From: an uncultured Eubacteriales bacterium
Lineage (GTDB): Bacteria; Bacillota; Clostridia; Oscillospirales; Acutalibacteraceae
Reading direction: 5' to 3'
NCBI GenBank assembly: GCA_934486895.1
Contig: CAKSQZ010000004.1
Span: forward strand, 1 to 64,000
Length of the DNA: 64,000 bases
Below are positions 34,533 to 42,978 of this stretch, piece after piece. A model generated the notes under the pieces. That model did no database searches, was not told where the DNA came from, and saw nothing but the letters and a program-made list of their open reading frames with translations. The translations under genes and the position numbers were made by a program. Positions within the stretch are counted from its first letter, which is position 1, and every line of letters starts with the position of its first letter.

Positions 34533-35027
34533 ATGCAGATAAATCGAACGGACAAGGATAATTATTACCTCGATATTGCACAGACAGTGTGTGAGCGCGG
34601 CACCTGCCTGCGCCGAAACTACGGCGCAATAATCGTCAGCAATGATGAAATAATCTCCACAGGCTACACGGGTGCACCGAGAGGCCGCAAAAACTGCATT
34701 GATCTCGGCTGCTGTTTCCGCCAAAGCCTCAATATCCCGCGCGGTGAACGCTATGAGGTCTGCCGCTCGGTCCATGCGGAGGCAAACTGCATAATTTCCG
34801 CTGCACGCCATGATATGATAGGTGCAACGCTTTATCTCGCGGGGATCGATATGGAAACGGGCGAGCTCGTCAGAGGGGCGGACAGCTGCTCTATGTGCAA
34901 GCGAATGATAATCAACGCAGGTATTGTGCGTGTTGTTGTCCGCGAGACCCCGAGCGAATACAGAGTTATAAATGTTTCGCACTGGATCGAGGACGATGAT
35001 TCTTTATCCGCCGAGTTCGGATATTAA
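34533..35027 (+). CDS. dCMP deaminase-like zinc enzyme (ComEB family)
   Basis: Cytidine/deoxycytidylate deaminase family enzyme of 164 residues, probably making dUMP from dCMP. Zinc ligands are in SVHAEANCI (His and the catalytic Glu) and SCSMCKRMIINAGI (PCXXC-like). The segment GAIIVSNDEIISTGYTGAPR is typical. I chose the ATG at 34533, which follows GAGGAGG; an upstream frame has no ribosome site. A dense repeat cluster follows. Confidence 0.9.
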   Translation: MQINRTDKDNYYLDIAQTVCERGTCLRRNYGAIIVSNDEIISTGYTGAPRGRKNCIDLGCCFRQSLNIPRGERYEVCRSVHAEANCIISAARHDMIGATLYLAGIDMETGELVRGADSCSMCKRMIINAGIVRVVVRETPSEYRVINVSHWIEDDDSLSAEFGY

Positions 35028-35030
35028 ACC

Positions 35031-35216
35031 CGGGCAGCGAAGCTGCTTTACACGCTTGACCGACGGTCGGGTACAAAAGGCTGCCGATCGCAGAAATTCA
35101 GTGCGTCCTGCCCTCCGTGGCAACGGGCAGCGAAGCTGCTTTACACGCCTGACCGACGGTCGGGTAATAAAGGCTGCTGTTCGCAGAAATTCAGTGCGTC
35201 CTGCCCTCCATGGCAA
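35031..35216 (+). repeat. Tandem 93-bp repeat units 1 and 2
   Basis: Two units of exactly 93 bp (35031-35123 and 35124-35216), about 93 percent identical. Each begins CGGGCAGCGAAGCTGC, contains GACCGACGGTC and ends GCCCTCCGTGGCAA or its A variant. Small palindromes with GAA loops fill the unit. Unit length is a multiple of three, so open frames run through on both strands, but no start site supports a gene. Confidence 0.88.
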
Positions 35217-35230
35217 TGGGCAGCAAAGCT

Positions 35231-35506
35231 GCTGTGCCTAAGGGGAAACAATCACGTTTCCCCTCGCCTATGCCCCGTTGTGATTATGTGTTACACGGAT
35301 TTCCAGATTATTTCCACGCTCTCCAACCGCTTAAAAGCGTTTTACGAGCGGAAAAATCTGCATTAAATCCGAAGCTGTGTTCTTGTGCAAGTTACTGCGG
35401 GCATAGGCTCACCCCGAGACAACAACTGCAATCCGCCGATGTGGAGTTATGATATTAAAGGGGTTTTGTGCTTACTATACCGACGGCTATGATATATCTT
35501 TTTGCC
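35231..35506 (-). repeat. Long dispersed intergenic repeat, copy C (276 bp, inverted, truncated)
   Basis: It matches the first two thirds of copies A and B on the opposite strand and lacks the part with the 13-bp hairpin. It lies between 93-bp units 2 and 3, as if inserted into the array. Confidence 0.85.
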
Positions 35507-35543
35507 ATCTGCGGCATTGCCGCCGGCACGGCAACCGTGGCAA

Positions 35544-35729
35544 CGGGTAGCGAAGCTGCTTTACACGCCTGACCGACGGTCGGGTACAAAAGGCTGCCGA
35601 TCGCACAAACTCACCGCGTCCTGCCCTCCGTGGCAACGGGCAGCGAAGCTGCTTTACACGCCTGACCGACGGTCGGGTACAAAAGGCTGCTGTTCGCAGA
35701 AATTCAGTGCGTCCTGCCCTCCATGGCAA
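35544..35729 (+). repeat. Tandem 93-bp repeat units 3 and 4
   Basis: Two further units of exactly 93 bp (35544-35636 and 35637-35729), homologous to units 1 and 2. Unit 3 has the variant CGCACAAACTCACCGCGTCC, which also occurs at 35848-35870 and near 16.03 kb. Confidence 0.88.
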
Positions 35730-35919
35730 TGGGCAGCAAAGCTGCTATGCCGCCGGCACAGCCGGTTTGCCGTAATCGGTTATCATATTTACGAACCCTC
35801 AATGCTCGACAGGAACTTATCTTCTTGTCGGGCATTTTTTGTACCCTCTCGCACAAACTCACCGCGTCCTGCCCTCCATGGCAATGGGAAATAAAATCGG
35901 GTGTTTTTGCAAAAAATAC
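35730..35919. repeat. Hairpin repeat block before rpsO
   Basis: Contains GGGCAGCAAAGCTGC, GGCACAGCCGGTTTGCCG, and the hairpin CTCGACAGGAAC...TTCTTGTCGGG at 35805-35832 with a T run. The shared 3' module of the 93-bp units ends the block. Confidence 0.7.
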
Positions 35920-35948
35920 TTTACAAAGCAAAAAAAATGTGCTAAAAT
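35920..35948 (+). promoter_or_regulatory. Promoter of rpsO
   Basis: TTTACA (35920-35925) and TAAAAT (35943-35948) with a 17-bp spacer. The predicted leader is about 100 bases. Confidence 0.65.
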
Positions 35949-35954
35949 ACTTTA

Positions 35955-36056
35955 AGTGACCTCTTTCTGAGCCGCAGGCGGCTGCCCTTTCAGGGAATTC
36001 CGTGGCCTGCCGCACGGATCGACGGCATATATTATTATGAAAGGCGGAAAATGAAA
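35955..36056 (+). promoter_or_regulatory. Structured rpsO leader, possible S15 autoregulation
   Basis: Consecutive stems GAGCCGCAGGCGGCT, CCCTTTCAGGG and CCGTGGCCTGCCGCACGG lie before the ribosome site. S15 leaders in several phyla bind S15 and block translation. This fold is compatible, but I cannot match it to a named class. Confidence 0.4.
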
Positions 36057-36320
36057 ATGACAAAAGAACAGAAGAACGAGATCATTAAGCAGTATGCGAC
36101 TCACGAAGGCGACACAGGTTCGCCGGAAGTTCAGATCGCTGTTCTGACTTACAGGATCAACGAGCTCACCGAGCATCTGAAAGTTCACAAGAAGGATCAT
36201 CATTCGAGACGCGGCCTGCTCAAAATGGTCGGTCACAGAAGAAACCTTTTGGCTTATGTTCAGAAATGCGATGTCATGAGATACCGTGACATTATCGCAA
36301 AACTCGGCATTCGTAAGTAA
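36057..36320 (+). CDS. rpsO: 30S ribosomal protein S15
   Basis: Primary rRNA-binding protein of the small subunit. The 87 residues include EGDTGSPEVQIAVLT and the near-invariant HKKDHHSRRGLLKMVGHRR. Of two close ATGs, the second (36057) is nine bases from AGGCGG and better spaced. As in many bacteria, rpsO is followed by pnp. Confidence 0.96.
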   Translation: MTKEQKNEIIKQYATHEGDTGSPEVQIAVLTYRINELTEHLKVHKKDHHSRRGLLKMVGHRRNLLAYVQKCDVMRYRDIIAKLGIRK

Positions 36321-36326
36321 CACACA

Positions 36327-36361
36327 AAAAGCAGGAGAACATTATGTTCCCCTGCTTTTAG
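36327..36361 (+). terminator. Hairpin between rpsO and pnp
   Basis: AAAAGCAGG-GAACA (36327-36341) pairs with TGTTC-CCTGCTTTT (36345-36359). The T run is short, so it may be a partial terminator or a processing site. Confidence 0.65.
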
Positions 36362-36532
36362 CCGTTTTTATCGGCAGATATTTTCGGTGTATCCTGCGCA
36401 TTTTTTGCCGGAATTAGCAGTGAACAGACCGTCCGAAGGCTTGTTTTTCGGCCGGCGTGTTTATTGCTAAACCGGTGCACTGCCGCCGATATGCCGTTGA
36501 TATATATTTTATCACGGAAAGGAAAAAGAACT

Positions 36533-38716
36533 ATGTTTGAAAACTACAAGGTCTACAAAACCACACTTGCAGGCAGACCGTTTTCTATCGAAACAGGCAA
36601 GATGGCACAGCTCGCCAACGCATCCGTCATGGCTTGCTACGGCGACACCCGTGTGCTCTGCACCGTCACCGCATCGCAAAAACCGAGAGAGGGAGTTGAT
36701 TTCTTCCCGCTTTCTGTTGATTTTGAAGAGAAGATGTATTCTGTGGGCAAGATCCCCGGATCATTCCAGAGAAGAGAGGCGCGCCCGAGCGAGAAAGCCA
36801 TTCTCGCATCGAGATGTATCGACCGCCCGATCCGTCCGCTTTTCCCGAAGGATATGCGCAATGACTGCTCGGTAGTTGCCACCGTTATGTCGGTCGATCC
36901 CGACTGCTCGCCCGAGATCACCGCAATGATCGGTGTTTCCTGCGCTATCGCTATTTCGGACATCCCGTGGGACGGCCCGATCAGTGGCGTTGATGTCGGA
37001 CTTTGCGACGGTGAGCTTGTTATCAATCCGACGCTTGAGCAGCGCGCCAAATCCGACCTTAATCTGACAGTCGCTTCAACCGCAGACCTCGTTGCAATGA
37101 TCGAGGCAGGCGCAAACGAAGTTGACGACGACACTATGTTTGACGCTATCATGAAAGCGCACGAAGCAAATAAAGAGATCGTCGGCTTTATCAACGGGAT
37201 CGTCGCTGAGATCGGCAAAGAGAAATTTGCTTTTGAATCCAACGATCCGGATCCCGAGGACTTTGAAGAAGTCTATAATTTCTGCTGCGAAGATGTTAAG
37301 AAAGCGCTCGACACCGACGATAAGCTCGTTCGTGACGCTGCTCTTGCTCCGATCTACGAGGCGGTTCATGAGAAATATGACGAGAAGTTTGAAGATAATC
37401 CCGCAAAGCTCGATGAGATCATGTATAAGATTCAGAAGAAGATCGTCCGCGATTGGCTGAAGATCGACCGCAAGCGTGTTGACGGCAGAGGCATCGATGA
37501 GATCCGTCCGCTCAACGCTCAGATCGATCTGCTCCCGAGAGTTCACGGTTCGGGTATGTTCACAAGAGGTCAGACTCAGGTCCTCAGCGTTGCGACACTC
37601 GGCCCGATGGACGACGCTCAGCACCTCGACGGTATCGACGAGCAGGAAGAAAAGAGATATATCCATCACTACAACTTCCCTTCATATTCCGTCGGCGAGA
37701 CAAAGCCCTCGAGAGGCCCGGGCAGACGAGAGATCGGCCACGGTGCTCTCGCAGAAAAGGCTCTGCTGCCGGTTATTCCGTCGGTTGACGAATTCCCCTA
37801 CGCTATCCGCGTTGTATCCGAAGTTCTTTCGTCCAACGGCTCGACCTCGCAGGCTTCTATCTGCGGTTCGACACTTGCGCTCATGGCGGCAGGCGTTCCG
37901 ATCAAGGCTCCGGTTGCAGGTATTTCGTGCGGTCTTATCACCGGCGACAACGGCGACTTTATGACAATGGTCGATATTCAGGGTCTTGAAGATTTCTTCG
38001 GCGATATGGACTTTAAGGTTGCAGGCACAAAGAAGGGTATCACAGCCATTCAGATGGACTTAAAGGTTCACGGTCTTACCCCCGAGATCATCAAAGAGGC
38101 TTTCGCTAAAACACACAAGGCGAGAAACTATATTCTCGATGAAATAATGCTTCCTGTTATCTCCGAGCCGAGAGCGGAGCTTTCAAAATACGCTCCGAAA
38201 ATGCTCACAACCCAGATCAACCCCGATAAGATCGGCGATGTTATCGGCAAGCAGGGCAAGGTCATTCAGAAGCTTCAGGAAGAATGCGATTGCAAGATCA
38301 GCATTGAGGAGGACGGCAGAGTTTATGTTGCCGCTCTCGATATCGACAATGCAAAGCGCGCTGTTTCCATTATCGAAACGATCGCAAACGATCCCGAGAT
38401 CGGCGCGGTGTACAAGGGCGTTGTTACCCGTCTGATGTCGTTCGGCGCGTTTGTTGAGATCGCTCCCGGCAAAGAGGGTCTTGTTCATATAAGCAAGCTC
38501 GATGTTAAGCATGTCGACAAGGTCGAAGATGTTGTTCAGGTCGGCGACGAGGTTATTGTTAAAGTGACCGAGATCGACGATCAGGGCAGACTTAATCTTT
38601 CGAGAAGAGATGCGCTTGTTGAAGTAAACGGCGCAGTCGTTGAGGACGACGGCGAAGAGGAAGAGAGACCGCGCCGTCCGCGCAGACCGCACGGCGGCAA
38701 CAACAGAAGAAGATAA
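36533..38716 (+). CDS. pnp: Polyribonucleotide nucleotidyltransferase (PNPase)
   Basis: Phosphorolytic 3' to 5' exoribonuclease of RNA decay. The ATG at 36533 follows GAAAGGA and gives 727 residues, a normal length. Two RNase PH domains are seen, with FFPLSVDFEEKMYSVGKIPG and the catalytic GSTLALMAAGVPIKAPVAG. The KH domain contains GDVIGKQGKVIQKLQEECD and the S1 domain VTRLMSFGAFVEIAPGKEGL. The C-terminus is a charged RPRRPRRPHGG tail. A 170-base leader separates it from rpsO. Confidence 0.97.
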   Translation: MFENYKVYKTTLAGRPFSIETGKMAQLANASVMACYGDTRVLCTVTASQKPREGVDFFPLSVDFEEKMYSVGKIPGSFQRREARPSEKAILASRCIDRPIRPLFPKDMRNDCSVVATVMSVDPDCSPEITAMIGVSCAIAISDIPWDGPISGVDVGLCDGELVINPTLEQRAKSDLNLTVASTADLVAMIEAGANEVDDDTMFDAIMKAHEANKEIVGFINGIVAEIGKEKFAFESNDPDPEDFEEVYNFCCEDVKKALDTDDKLVRDAALAPIYEAVHEKYDEKFEDNPAKLDEIMYKIQKKIVRDWLKIDRKRVDGRGIDEIRPLNAQIDLLPRVHGSGMFTRGQTQVLSVATLGPMDDAQHLDGIDEQEEKRYIHHYNFPSYSVGETKPSRGPGRREIGHGALAEKALLPVIPSVDEFPYAIRVVSEVLSSNGSTSQASICGSTLALMAAGVPIKAPVAGISCGLITGDNGDFMTMVDIQGLEDFFGDMDFKVAGTKKGITAIQMDLKVHGLTPEIIKEAFAKTHKARNYILDEIMLPVISEPRAELSKYAPKMLTTQINPDKIGDVIGKQGKVIQKLQEECDCKISIEEDGRVYVAALDIDNAKRAVSIIETIANDPEIGAVYKGVVTRLMSFGAFVEIAPGKEGLVHISKLDVKHVDKVEDVVQVGDEVIVKVTEIDDQGRLNLSRRDALVEVNGAVVEDDGEEEERPRRPRRPHGGNNRRR

Positions 38717-38744
38717 TCGGGTAGGTGTGAAGTTTACCTGAGCC

Positions 38745-38773
38745 AAAACGCCCGTGTTTAAACGGGCGTTTTT
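38745..38773 (+). terminator. Intrinsic terminator after pnp
   Basis: AAAACGCCCGT and ACGGGCGTTTTT form a perfect stem around a six-base loop. Confidence 0.9.
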
Positions 38774-38801
38774 CACTTTAAAATCGAGAGGAGGCGATCG
38801 A

Positions 38802-40118
38802 TTGCCGGCTGAAAATATGACCTTCCGCGAATACAGCTCGCATAAAGTGCTCAATTATATGACGCGGCTTGTTAACGCGCCCGCGGCATACCGTGCGGCG
38901 TTCTTTGTGCTGGTTGCATCATATTTGAATGCGGTGCTTTCGGTCGTCGCCGTATTCATAGCAGGGATCTGGCTGATAACGGATAAACGCCGCATAAAGC
39001 GTATTTTGTCGGACAGTATAAATCTGATAGCGTTCATCTTTATCGGTATGACGGTGATCGTCGCCGTTGTTAACCGCAACTGGGTCGGATTTGCGGCATC
39101 GCTGTTTTTTGCCTGTTTGATGATAATAATGATGAATCTGCGTGCCGTTATAAACCGGCGGCTTTTTGAAGATCTTATCACCTGCCATTTGTGTTACAGC
39201 GTTTTTTCGACCCTGATCGCAATAATTCAAAAGCTGTTTCATCTGAACGATCCTTTATTCCGATCGGACGCTACATTTTTAAATCCGCTTTACTATTCCT
39301 ATTTCATTGCGCTCGGAGCGGTCATGTGCACTTATCGGCTGGTCGTATCGCCGAGAGCAAAGGCGGCTCATCTGACAGTGCTTTTGATAAATATTGTGGG
39401 AATGTTCTGCTCGGGCGGACGAATGCCGTGGATGGGTATGTTTATCGGGTGTCTGGCGGTGCTTATTCTTTGCCGCCGCTATAAGCTGCTGGTGCTGTTT
39501 CTTGCGGCGATCGCCGCGCTTGTTGCTTTCGCGGCGCTTTTCCCCGACATCAAGATGCTTTCGGCTCTGCGTCTCGGCTCGCTCGACGACGGTTATAATG
39601 AGCGTATCCCCTATTGGCATCGCGCGCTGGACGGATTTTTTGAAAGCCCGATAGCCGGAAAAGGCTTTTTGGGGGTTTTGAACGGCAGTATCGGAGAAAA
39701 CGCCGATCTGTTCCGGCGGTTCTTTGAAACATTTGATCTTAATGCGTTTTTCGCGGATATGAAGAGCCGCGGCTGGATGCTTCATGCGCACAACTTCCTT
39801 TTCGATATGCTGTGCAATTTCGGCATTGTCGGCTCGGCGCTGCTCGCATTTTGCATTATCCGCTATCTCTCGAAGATGTATCGCCGCTTTGAATACCGCT
39901 CAAGCCAGCCGATGATCGCGCTTATGGTAGGATTTATCTGTGCGGTCGGTGTGAACAGTGTTCTGGACTGTCAGTATATCGGCCTGCAGACTTCGGTGTT
40001 CACAATGATATTCTTCTCGGCGACGGGGCTAAAAAAAGAAAAAGCCTATGATGACAGCCGATCCGAACTCACAATGAGCGATATCCGCAATTTTTTGCAC
40101 AAACATAAACAGCGGTGA
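38802..40118 (+). CDS. O-antigen ligase-like membrane protein
   Basis: Polytopic membrane protein (about ten helices in 438 residues), likely a ligase or polymerase of a surface polysaccharide. The Wzy/WaaL-like domain has INIVGMFCSGGRMPWMGMFI and a long outside loop with HAHNFLFDMLCNFGIVGSAL, the His region typical of this family. A TTG at 38802 is chosen because it lies 7 bases from AGAGGAGG; the first ATG (38817) is 22 bases away. A longer frame starting at 38754 lies in the pnp terminator. It is followed by metG after 35 bases. Confidence 0.85.
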   Translation: MPAENMTFREYSSHKVLNYMTRLVNAPAAYRAAFFVLVASYLNAVLSVVAVFIAGIWLITDKRRIKRILSDSINLIAFIFIGMTVIVAVVNRNWVGFAASLFFACLMIIMMNLRAVINRRLFEDLITCHLCYSVFSTLIAIIQKLFHLNDPLFRSDATFLNPLYYSYFIALGAVMCTYRLVVSPRAKAAHLTVLLINIVGMFCSGGRMPWMGMFIGCLAVLILCRRYKLLVLFLAAIAALVAFAALFPDIKMLSALRLGSLDDGYNERIPYWHRALDGFFESPIAGKGFLGVLNGSIGENADLFRRFFETFDLNAFFADMKSRGWMLHAHNFLFDMLCNFGIVGSALLAFCIIRYLSKMYRRFEYRSSQPMIALMVGFICAVGVNSVLDCQYIGLQTSVFTMIFFSATGLKKEKAYDDSRSELTMSDIRNFLHKHKQR

Positions 40119-40153
40119 GAAACCGCTTTGACTAAACAAAGGAGACGATAAAA

Positions 40154-42094
40154 ATGGCTGAAAAATTCTATATAACAACGCCTATCTATTATCCGTCGGG
40201 CAACCCGCATATCGGGCACTGCTACACGACGGCGGCGTGCGACTCGATTGCGAGATACCGCAGAATGCAGGGCTATGATGTTATGTTTCTCACCGGCACG
40301 GACGAGCACGGTCTGAAGATCGAGCAGAAAGCCGAGGAGTGCGGAGTCACACCGAAGGAATATGTCGATAAGATCGTTGCAAACTTTAAAAAGCTCTGGG
40401 AATATATGAATATCAGCTACGACAGATATATCCGCACAACAGACGATTATCATGTTGAGGCGGTTCAGAAGATCTTCAAAGAGCTTTACGACAGAGGATA
40501 TATTTACAAGGGCGAGTATTCGGGAAAATACTGTACTCCCTGCGAATCATTCTGGACAGACAGCCAGCTTAAAGACGGCAAATGCCCCGACTGCGGCAGA
40601 GAGGTACACGATGCTAAAGAGGAAGCTTATTTCTTCAAAATGGCGCCTTTTGCGGACCGAATTGAAAAGCTGCTCACCGAGACCGATTATCTCTGCCCGA
40701 AAACAAGAGCTGTCGAGCTTGTGAACAACTTTATAAAGCCCGGACTTGAGGACCTCTGCGTATCGCGCACTTCGTTTAAATGGGGTATTCCCGTTTCGTT
40801 TGACGAAAAGCATGTTGTTTATGTCTGGATCGATGCGCTTTCAAACTATATCACCGCGCTCGGCTACGACAACGATCGTTATTCCGATTTCGATCGTTTC
40901 TGGCCTGCCGATGTTCACATGGTAGCGAAGGATATTATGCGGTTTCATGCGATAATCTGGCCTGCAATGCTCATGGCGCTCGATCTTCCGCTGCCGAAGC
41001 ATTTGGCGGTACACGGCTGGATCACCTTCAACGGGCAGAAAATGTCGAAGTCGCTCGGCAATGTCGTCGATCCGTTTGTGCTCGGCGAGCGTTACGGCGC
41101 GGACGCTATCCGCTATCATATCCTGCGCGAGATGGCGCTCGGAGCAGACTCTTCTTTCTCAAATGAGATAATGATAAACCGCATAAATTCCGATCTTGCG
41201 AACGGACTCGGAAACCTCGTTTCGCGCACAGTTGCCATGATCGAAAAGTATTTCGGCGGCACACTTCCCGAAAACGGTGAGGACGGCGAGTTTGACGATG
41301 ATCTGAAAGCCGCTGTTTGCTCGCTTCGCGCAAAAACCGATGAATACATCGACAAGATCCAGCTCAATAATGCGCTTGCCGAGATCTTCAAGGTCGTATC
41401 CCGCGCAAATAAGTATATCGACGAAACAACGCCGTGGATACTCGCAAAAGACGAAAGCCGTCTGCCGAGACTCCGCACAGTGCTTTATAACCTGCTTGAG
41501 GCTATCCGTGTTTGCTCGTCGCTGCTGTGCTGCTTTATGCCGACGACTATGCCGAAGGTGTTTGAGCAGATCGGCGCCGATAAGGACGCTGTGAGCTATG
41601 AAAACGCCGCAAAATTCGGCGTTCTTCCGCAGAATGTGACAGTTAAAAGAGGCGAGGTGCTGTTCCCGAGGATCGATGTCGAAAAGGAGATCGAGGAATT
41701 AAACGAGCATTTGCGCCGTCAGCAGGAGCAGGCTGCCGCTGCGGCAAAGCCCGAGGGTGTTGCATTTTTGGATGAGATCTCGATAGACGATTTTGCAAAG
41801 GTCGATCTGCGGGTCGCAAAAATTATTGACTGCGAGCCGATCAAGCGTGCGAAAAAGCTCTTAAAGCTGACACTTGACGACGGCAGCGGAAAAGAACGCA
41901 TTGTCGCCTCGGGAATCGCGCAGTATTACACGCCCGACGATCTCAGGGGCAAGAGCGTTATCGTGGTCGCAAATCTGAAGCCGGCTAAGCTCTGCGGAGT
42001 TGAAAGCTTCGGAATGATACTCGCGGCAGACACGCCCGACGGTATTAAGGTTATCTTCCCCGACGGTATTCCCGCAGGCTCAAAGATAAGATAA
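40154..42094 (+). CDS. metG: Methionyl-tRNA synthetase with C-terminal tRNA-binding domain
   Basis: Charges tRNA-Met with methionine. The 646 residues begin with the HIGH-like YPSGNPHIGHCYT. Two Cys pairs bind zinc (CTPC and CPDC), and the second signature is FNGQKMSKSLGNV. After the anticodon-binding domain a C-terminal EMAPII-like domain (residues about 540-646) starts FAKVDLRVAKIIDCE. The ATG follows AAAGGAG. Two terminator-like hairpins follow. Confidence 0.97.
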   Translation: MAEKFYITTPIYYPSGNPHIGHCYTTAACDSIARYRRMQGYDVMFLTGTDEHGLKIEQKAEECGVTPKEYVDKIVANFKKLWEYMNISYDRYIRTTDDYHVEAVQKIFKELYDRGYIYKGEYSGKYCTPCESFWTDSQLKDGKCPDCGREVHDAKEEAYFFKMAPFADRIEKLLTETDYLCPKTRAVELVNNFIKPGLEDLCVSRTSFKWGIPVSFDEKHVVYVWIDALSNYITALGYDNDRYSDFDRFWPADVHMVAKDIMRFHAIIWPAMLMALDLPLPKHLAVHGWITFNGQKMSKSLGNVVDPFVLGERYGADAIRYHILREMALGADSSFSNEIMINRINSDLANGLGNLVSRTVAMIEKYFGGTLPENGEDGEFDDDLKAAVCSLRAKTDEYIDKIQLNNALAEIFKVVSRANKYIDETTPWILAKDESRLPRLRTVLYNLLEAIRVCSSLLCCFMPTTMPKVFEQIGADKDAVSYENAAKFGVLPQNVTVKRGEVLFPRIDVEKEIEELNEHLRRQQEQAAAAAKPEGVAFLDEISIDDFAKVDLRVAKIIDCEPIKRAKKLLKLTLDDGSGKERIVASGIAQYYTPDDLRGKSVIVVANLKPAKLCGVESFGMILAADTPDGIKVIFPDGIPAGSKIR

Positions 42095-42114
42095 TAAAAA
42101 GCTGTTTTGATATG

Positions 42115-42156
42115 ATATGCACCCCGTGAGTTTACAACTTACGAGGTGCATATTTT
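42115..42156 (+). terminator. First hairpin terminator after metG
   Basis: ATATGCACC and GGTGCATAT are the outer arms of a stem with a partly paired inner part, followed by TTT. The outer arms resemble the gdhA terminator. Confidence 0.6.
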
Positions 42157-42224
42157 CTGAATAGGCTGTATACCGCCCGGGTTTCAGCAAACCCCGAAAA
42201 CGGAAATCTCCTTAAAAATTAAAG

Positions 42225-42256
42225 AAAGAGCCCGGTATTGTACCGGGCTCTTTTGC
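42225..42256 (+). terminator. Second terminator between metG and the convergent gene
   Basis: AAAGAGCCCGGTA and TACCGGGCTCTTTT form a near-perfect stem with a three-base loop. The stem is symmetric with A and T runs, so it can act on both strands. Confidence 0.85.
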
Positions 42257-42320
42257 AAATAATTCAGTAATTTTTATCGGCTCTTTTGCGCCGCTTTAAA
42301 TCAAGACCGTTAATTAAGAC

Positions 42321-42959
42321 TTATCTTCTGCCGTTTCGGTCGTTTCGCTGATTTCTGCTTTTTGTTGCGGTGCGGCTTGTCGAACGAATGTCCGATCCGC
42401 TGTGAACCGAGCGCGAACGGGCGCTGCCCTGTCCTGCCGTGCCGGCTTTAAGCTGGTGGCACTTGACATTATAAACTATCAGCGCGGCAACACTGCCCAG
42501 CAAAAAAACATAGCAGATCCATTTCATCCAACCGTACTTTTTGCCGTAGTCGTTGATATTCTTTTCGACAGCGGTGGTCGTGGAGGTCGTAGTGGTTTCA
42601 TAAAGCGCGGCTCTTGTGGACTTTGTGCCGGTCTCGTGCTTAGAGATCTCCTCGGTCGTGTCCGGTTCGGTCTCCTCTTCGGTGCGGCTCGTCTTTTCGT
42701 CCGGCTTAGGCTCATAGTCGATATACGATCCATCGGTTTTTTCAGTAACGTTCGGCGGCTCGGTCTCCTCAGTCGTCGGTTCGGTCGCCTTGTGAGAACG
42801 CGTGTGCGATGTGGGAGCTTCTGTCGTCGCTTCTGTCGCGTGTGACGGTGCCGTGGTTGTCTCGGGTTCTTCCTCCGCTCTGACGGCAAATGCAGTCATC
42901 AGTGAAAGCATTGCGATCAGAACGCAAATGATATTGACTATCTTTTTATGACTGTGCAT
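42321..42959 (-). CDS. Thr/Glu-rich membrane-anchored surface protein, hypothetical
   Basis: Not recognised. The 212-residue protein has an N-terminal signal peptide (IVNIICVLIAMLSLMTAFAV), then about 110 residues rich in Thr, Glu and Pro (TEATTEAPTSHTRSHKATEP). A Thr/Ser stretch resembling the scaffoldin linkers comes next, then one membrane helix (WMKWICYVFLLGSVAALIVY) and a basic, Ser/Arg-rich tail. The topology suggests a stalk outside and a basic tail inside. The ATG at 42959 is 9 bases from GGGAG; another at 42968 abuts it. It lies 20 bases after proS and is probably cotranscribed with it. Confidence 0.7.
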   Translation of the reverse strand: MHSHKKIVNIICVLIAMLSLMTAFAVRAEEEPETTTAPSHATEATTEAPTSHTRSHKATEPTTEETEPPNVTEKTDGSYIDYEPKPDEKTSRTEEETEPDTTEEISKHETGTKSTRAALYETTTTSTTTAVEKNINDYGKKYGWMKWICYVFLLGSVAALIVYNVKCHQLKAGTAGQGSARSRSVHSGSDIRSTSRTATKSRNQRNDRNGRR

Positions 42960-42978
42960 CTTTTTCATCTCCCGACCT

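Noticed and set aside
35004..35729. Frames through the 93-bp units on both strands
   Set aside because: The unit length is a multiple of three, so open frames arise by chance; no ribosome sites are present and the products are only Arg-rich repeats.
35031..35729. Possible CRISPR array in the 93-bp repeat region
   Set aside because: Units are contiguous, homologous over their full length, and have no unique spacers or cas genes nearby.
36637..37669. Minus-strand frames opposite pnp
   Set aside because: Both are shadows of the PNPase gene and show no family motif.
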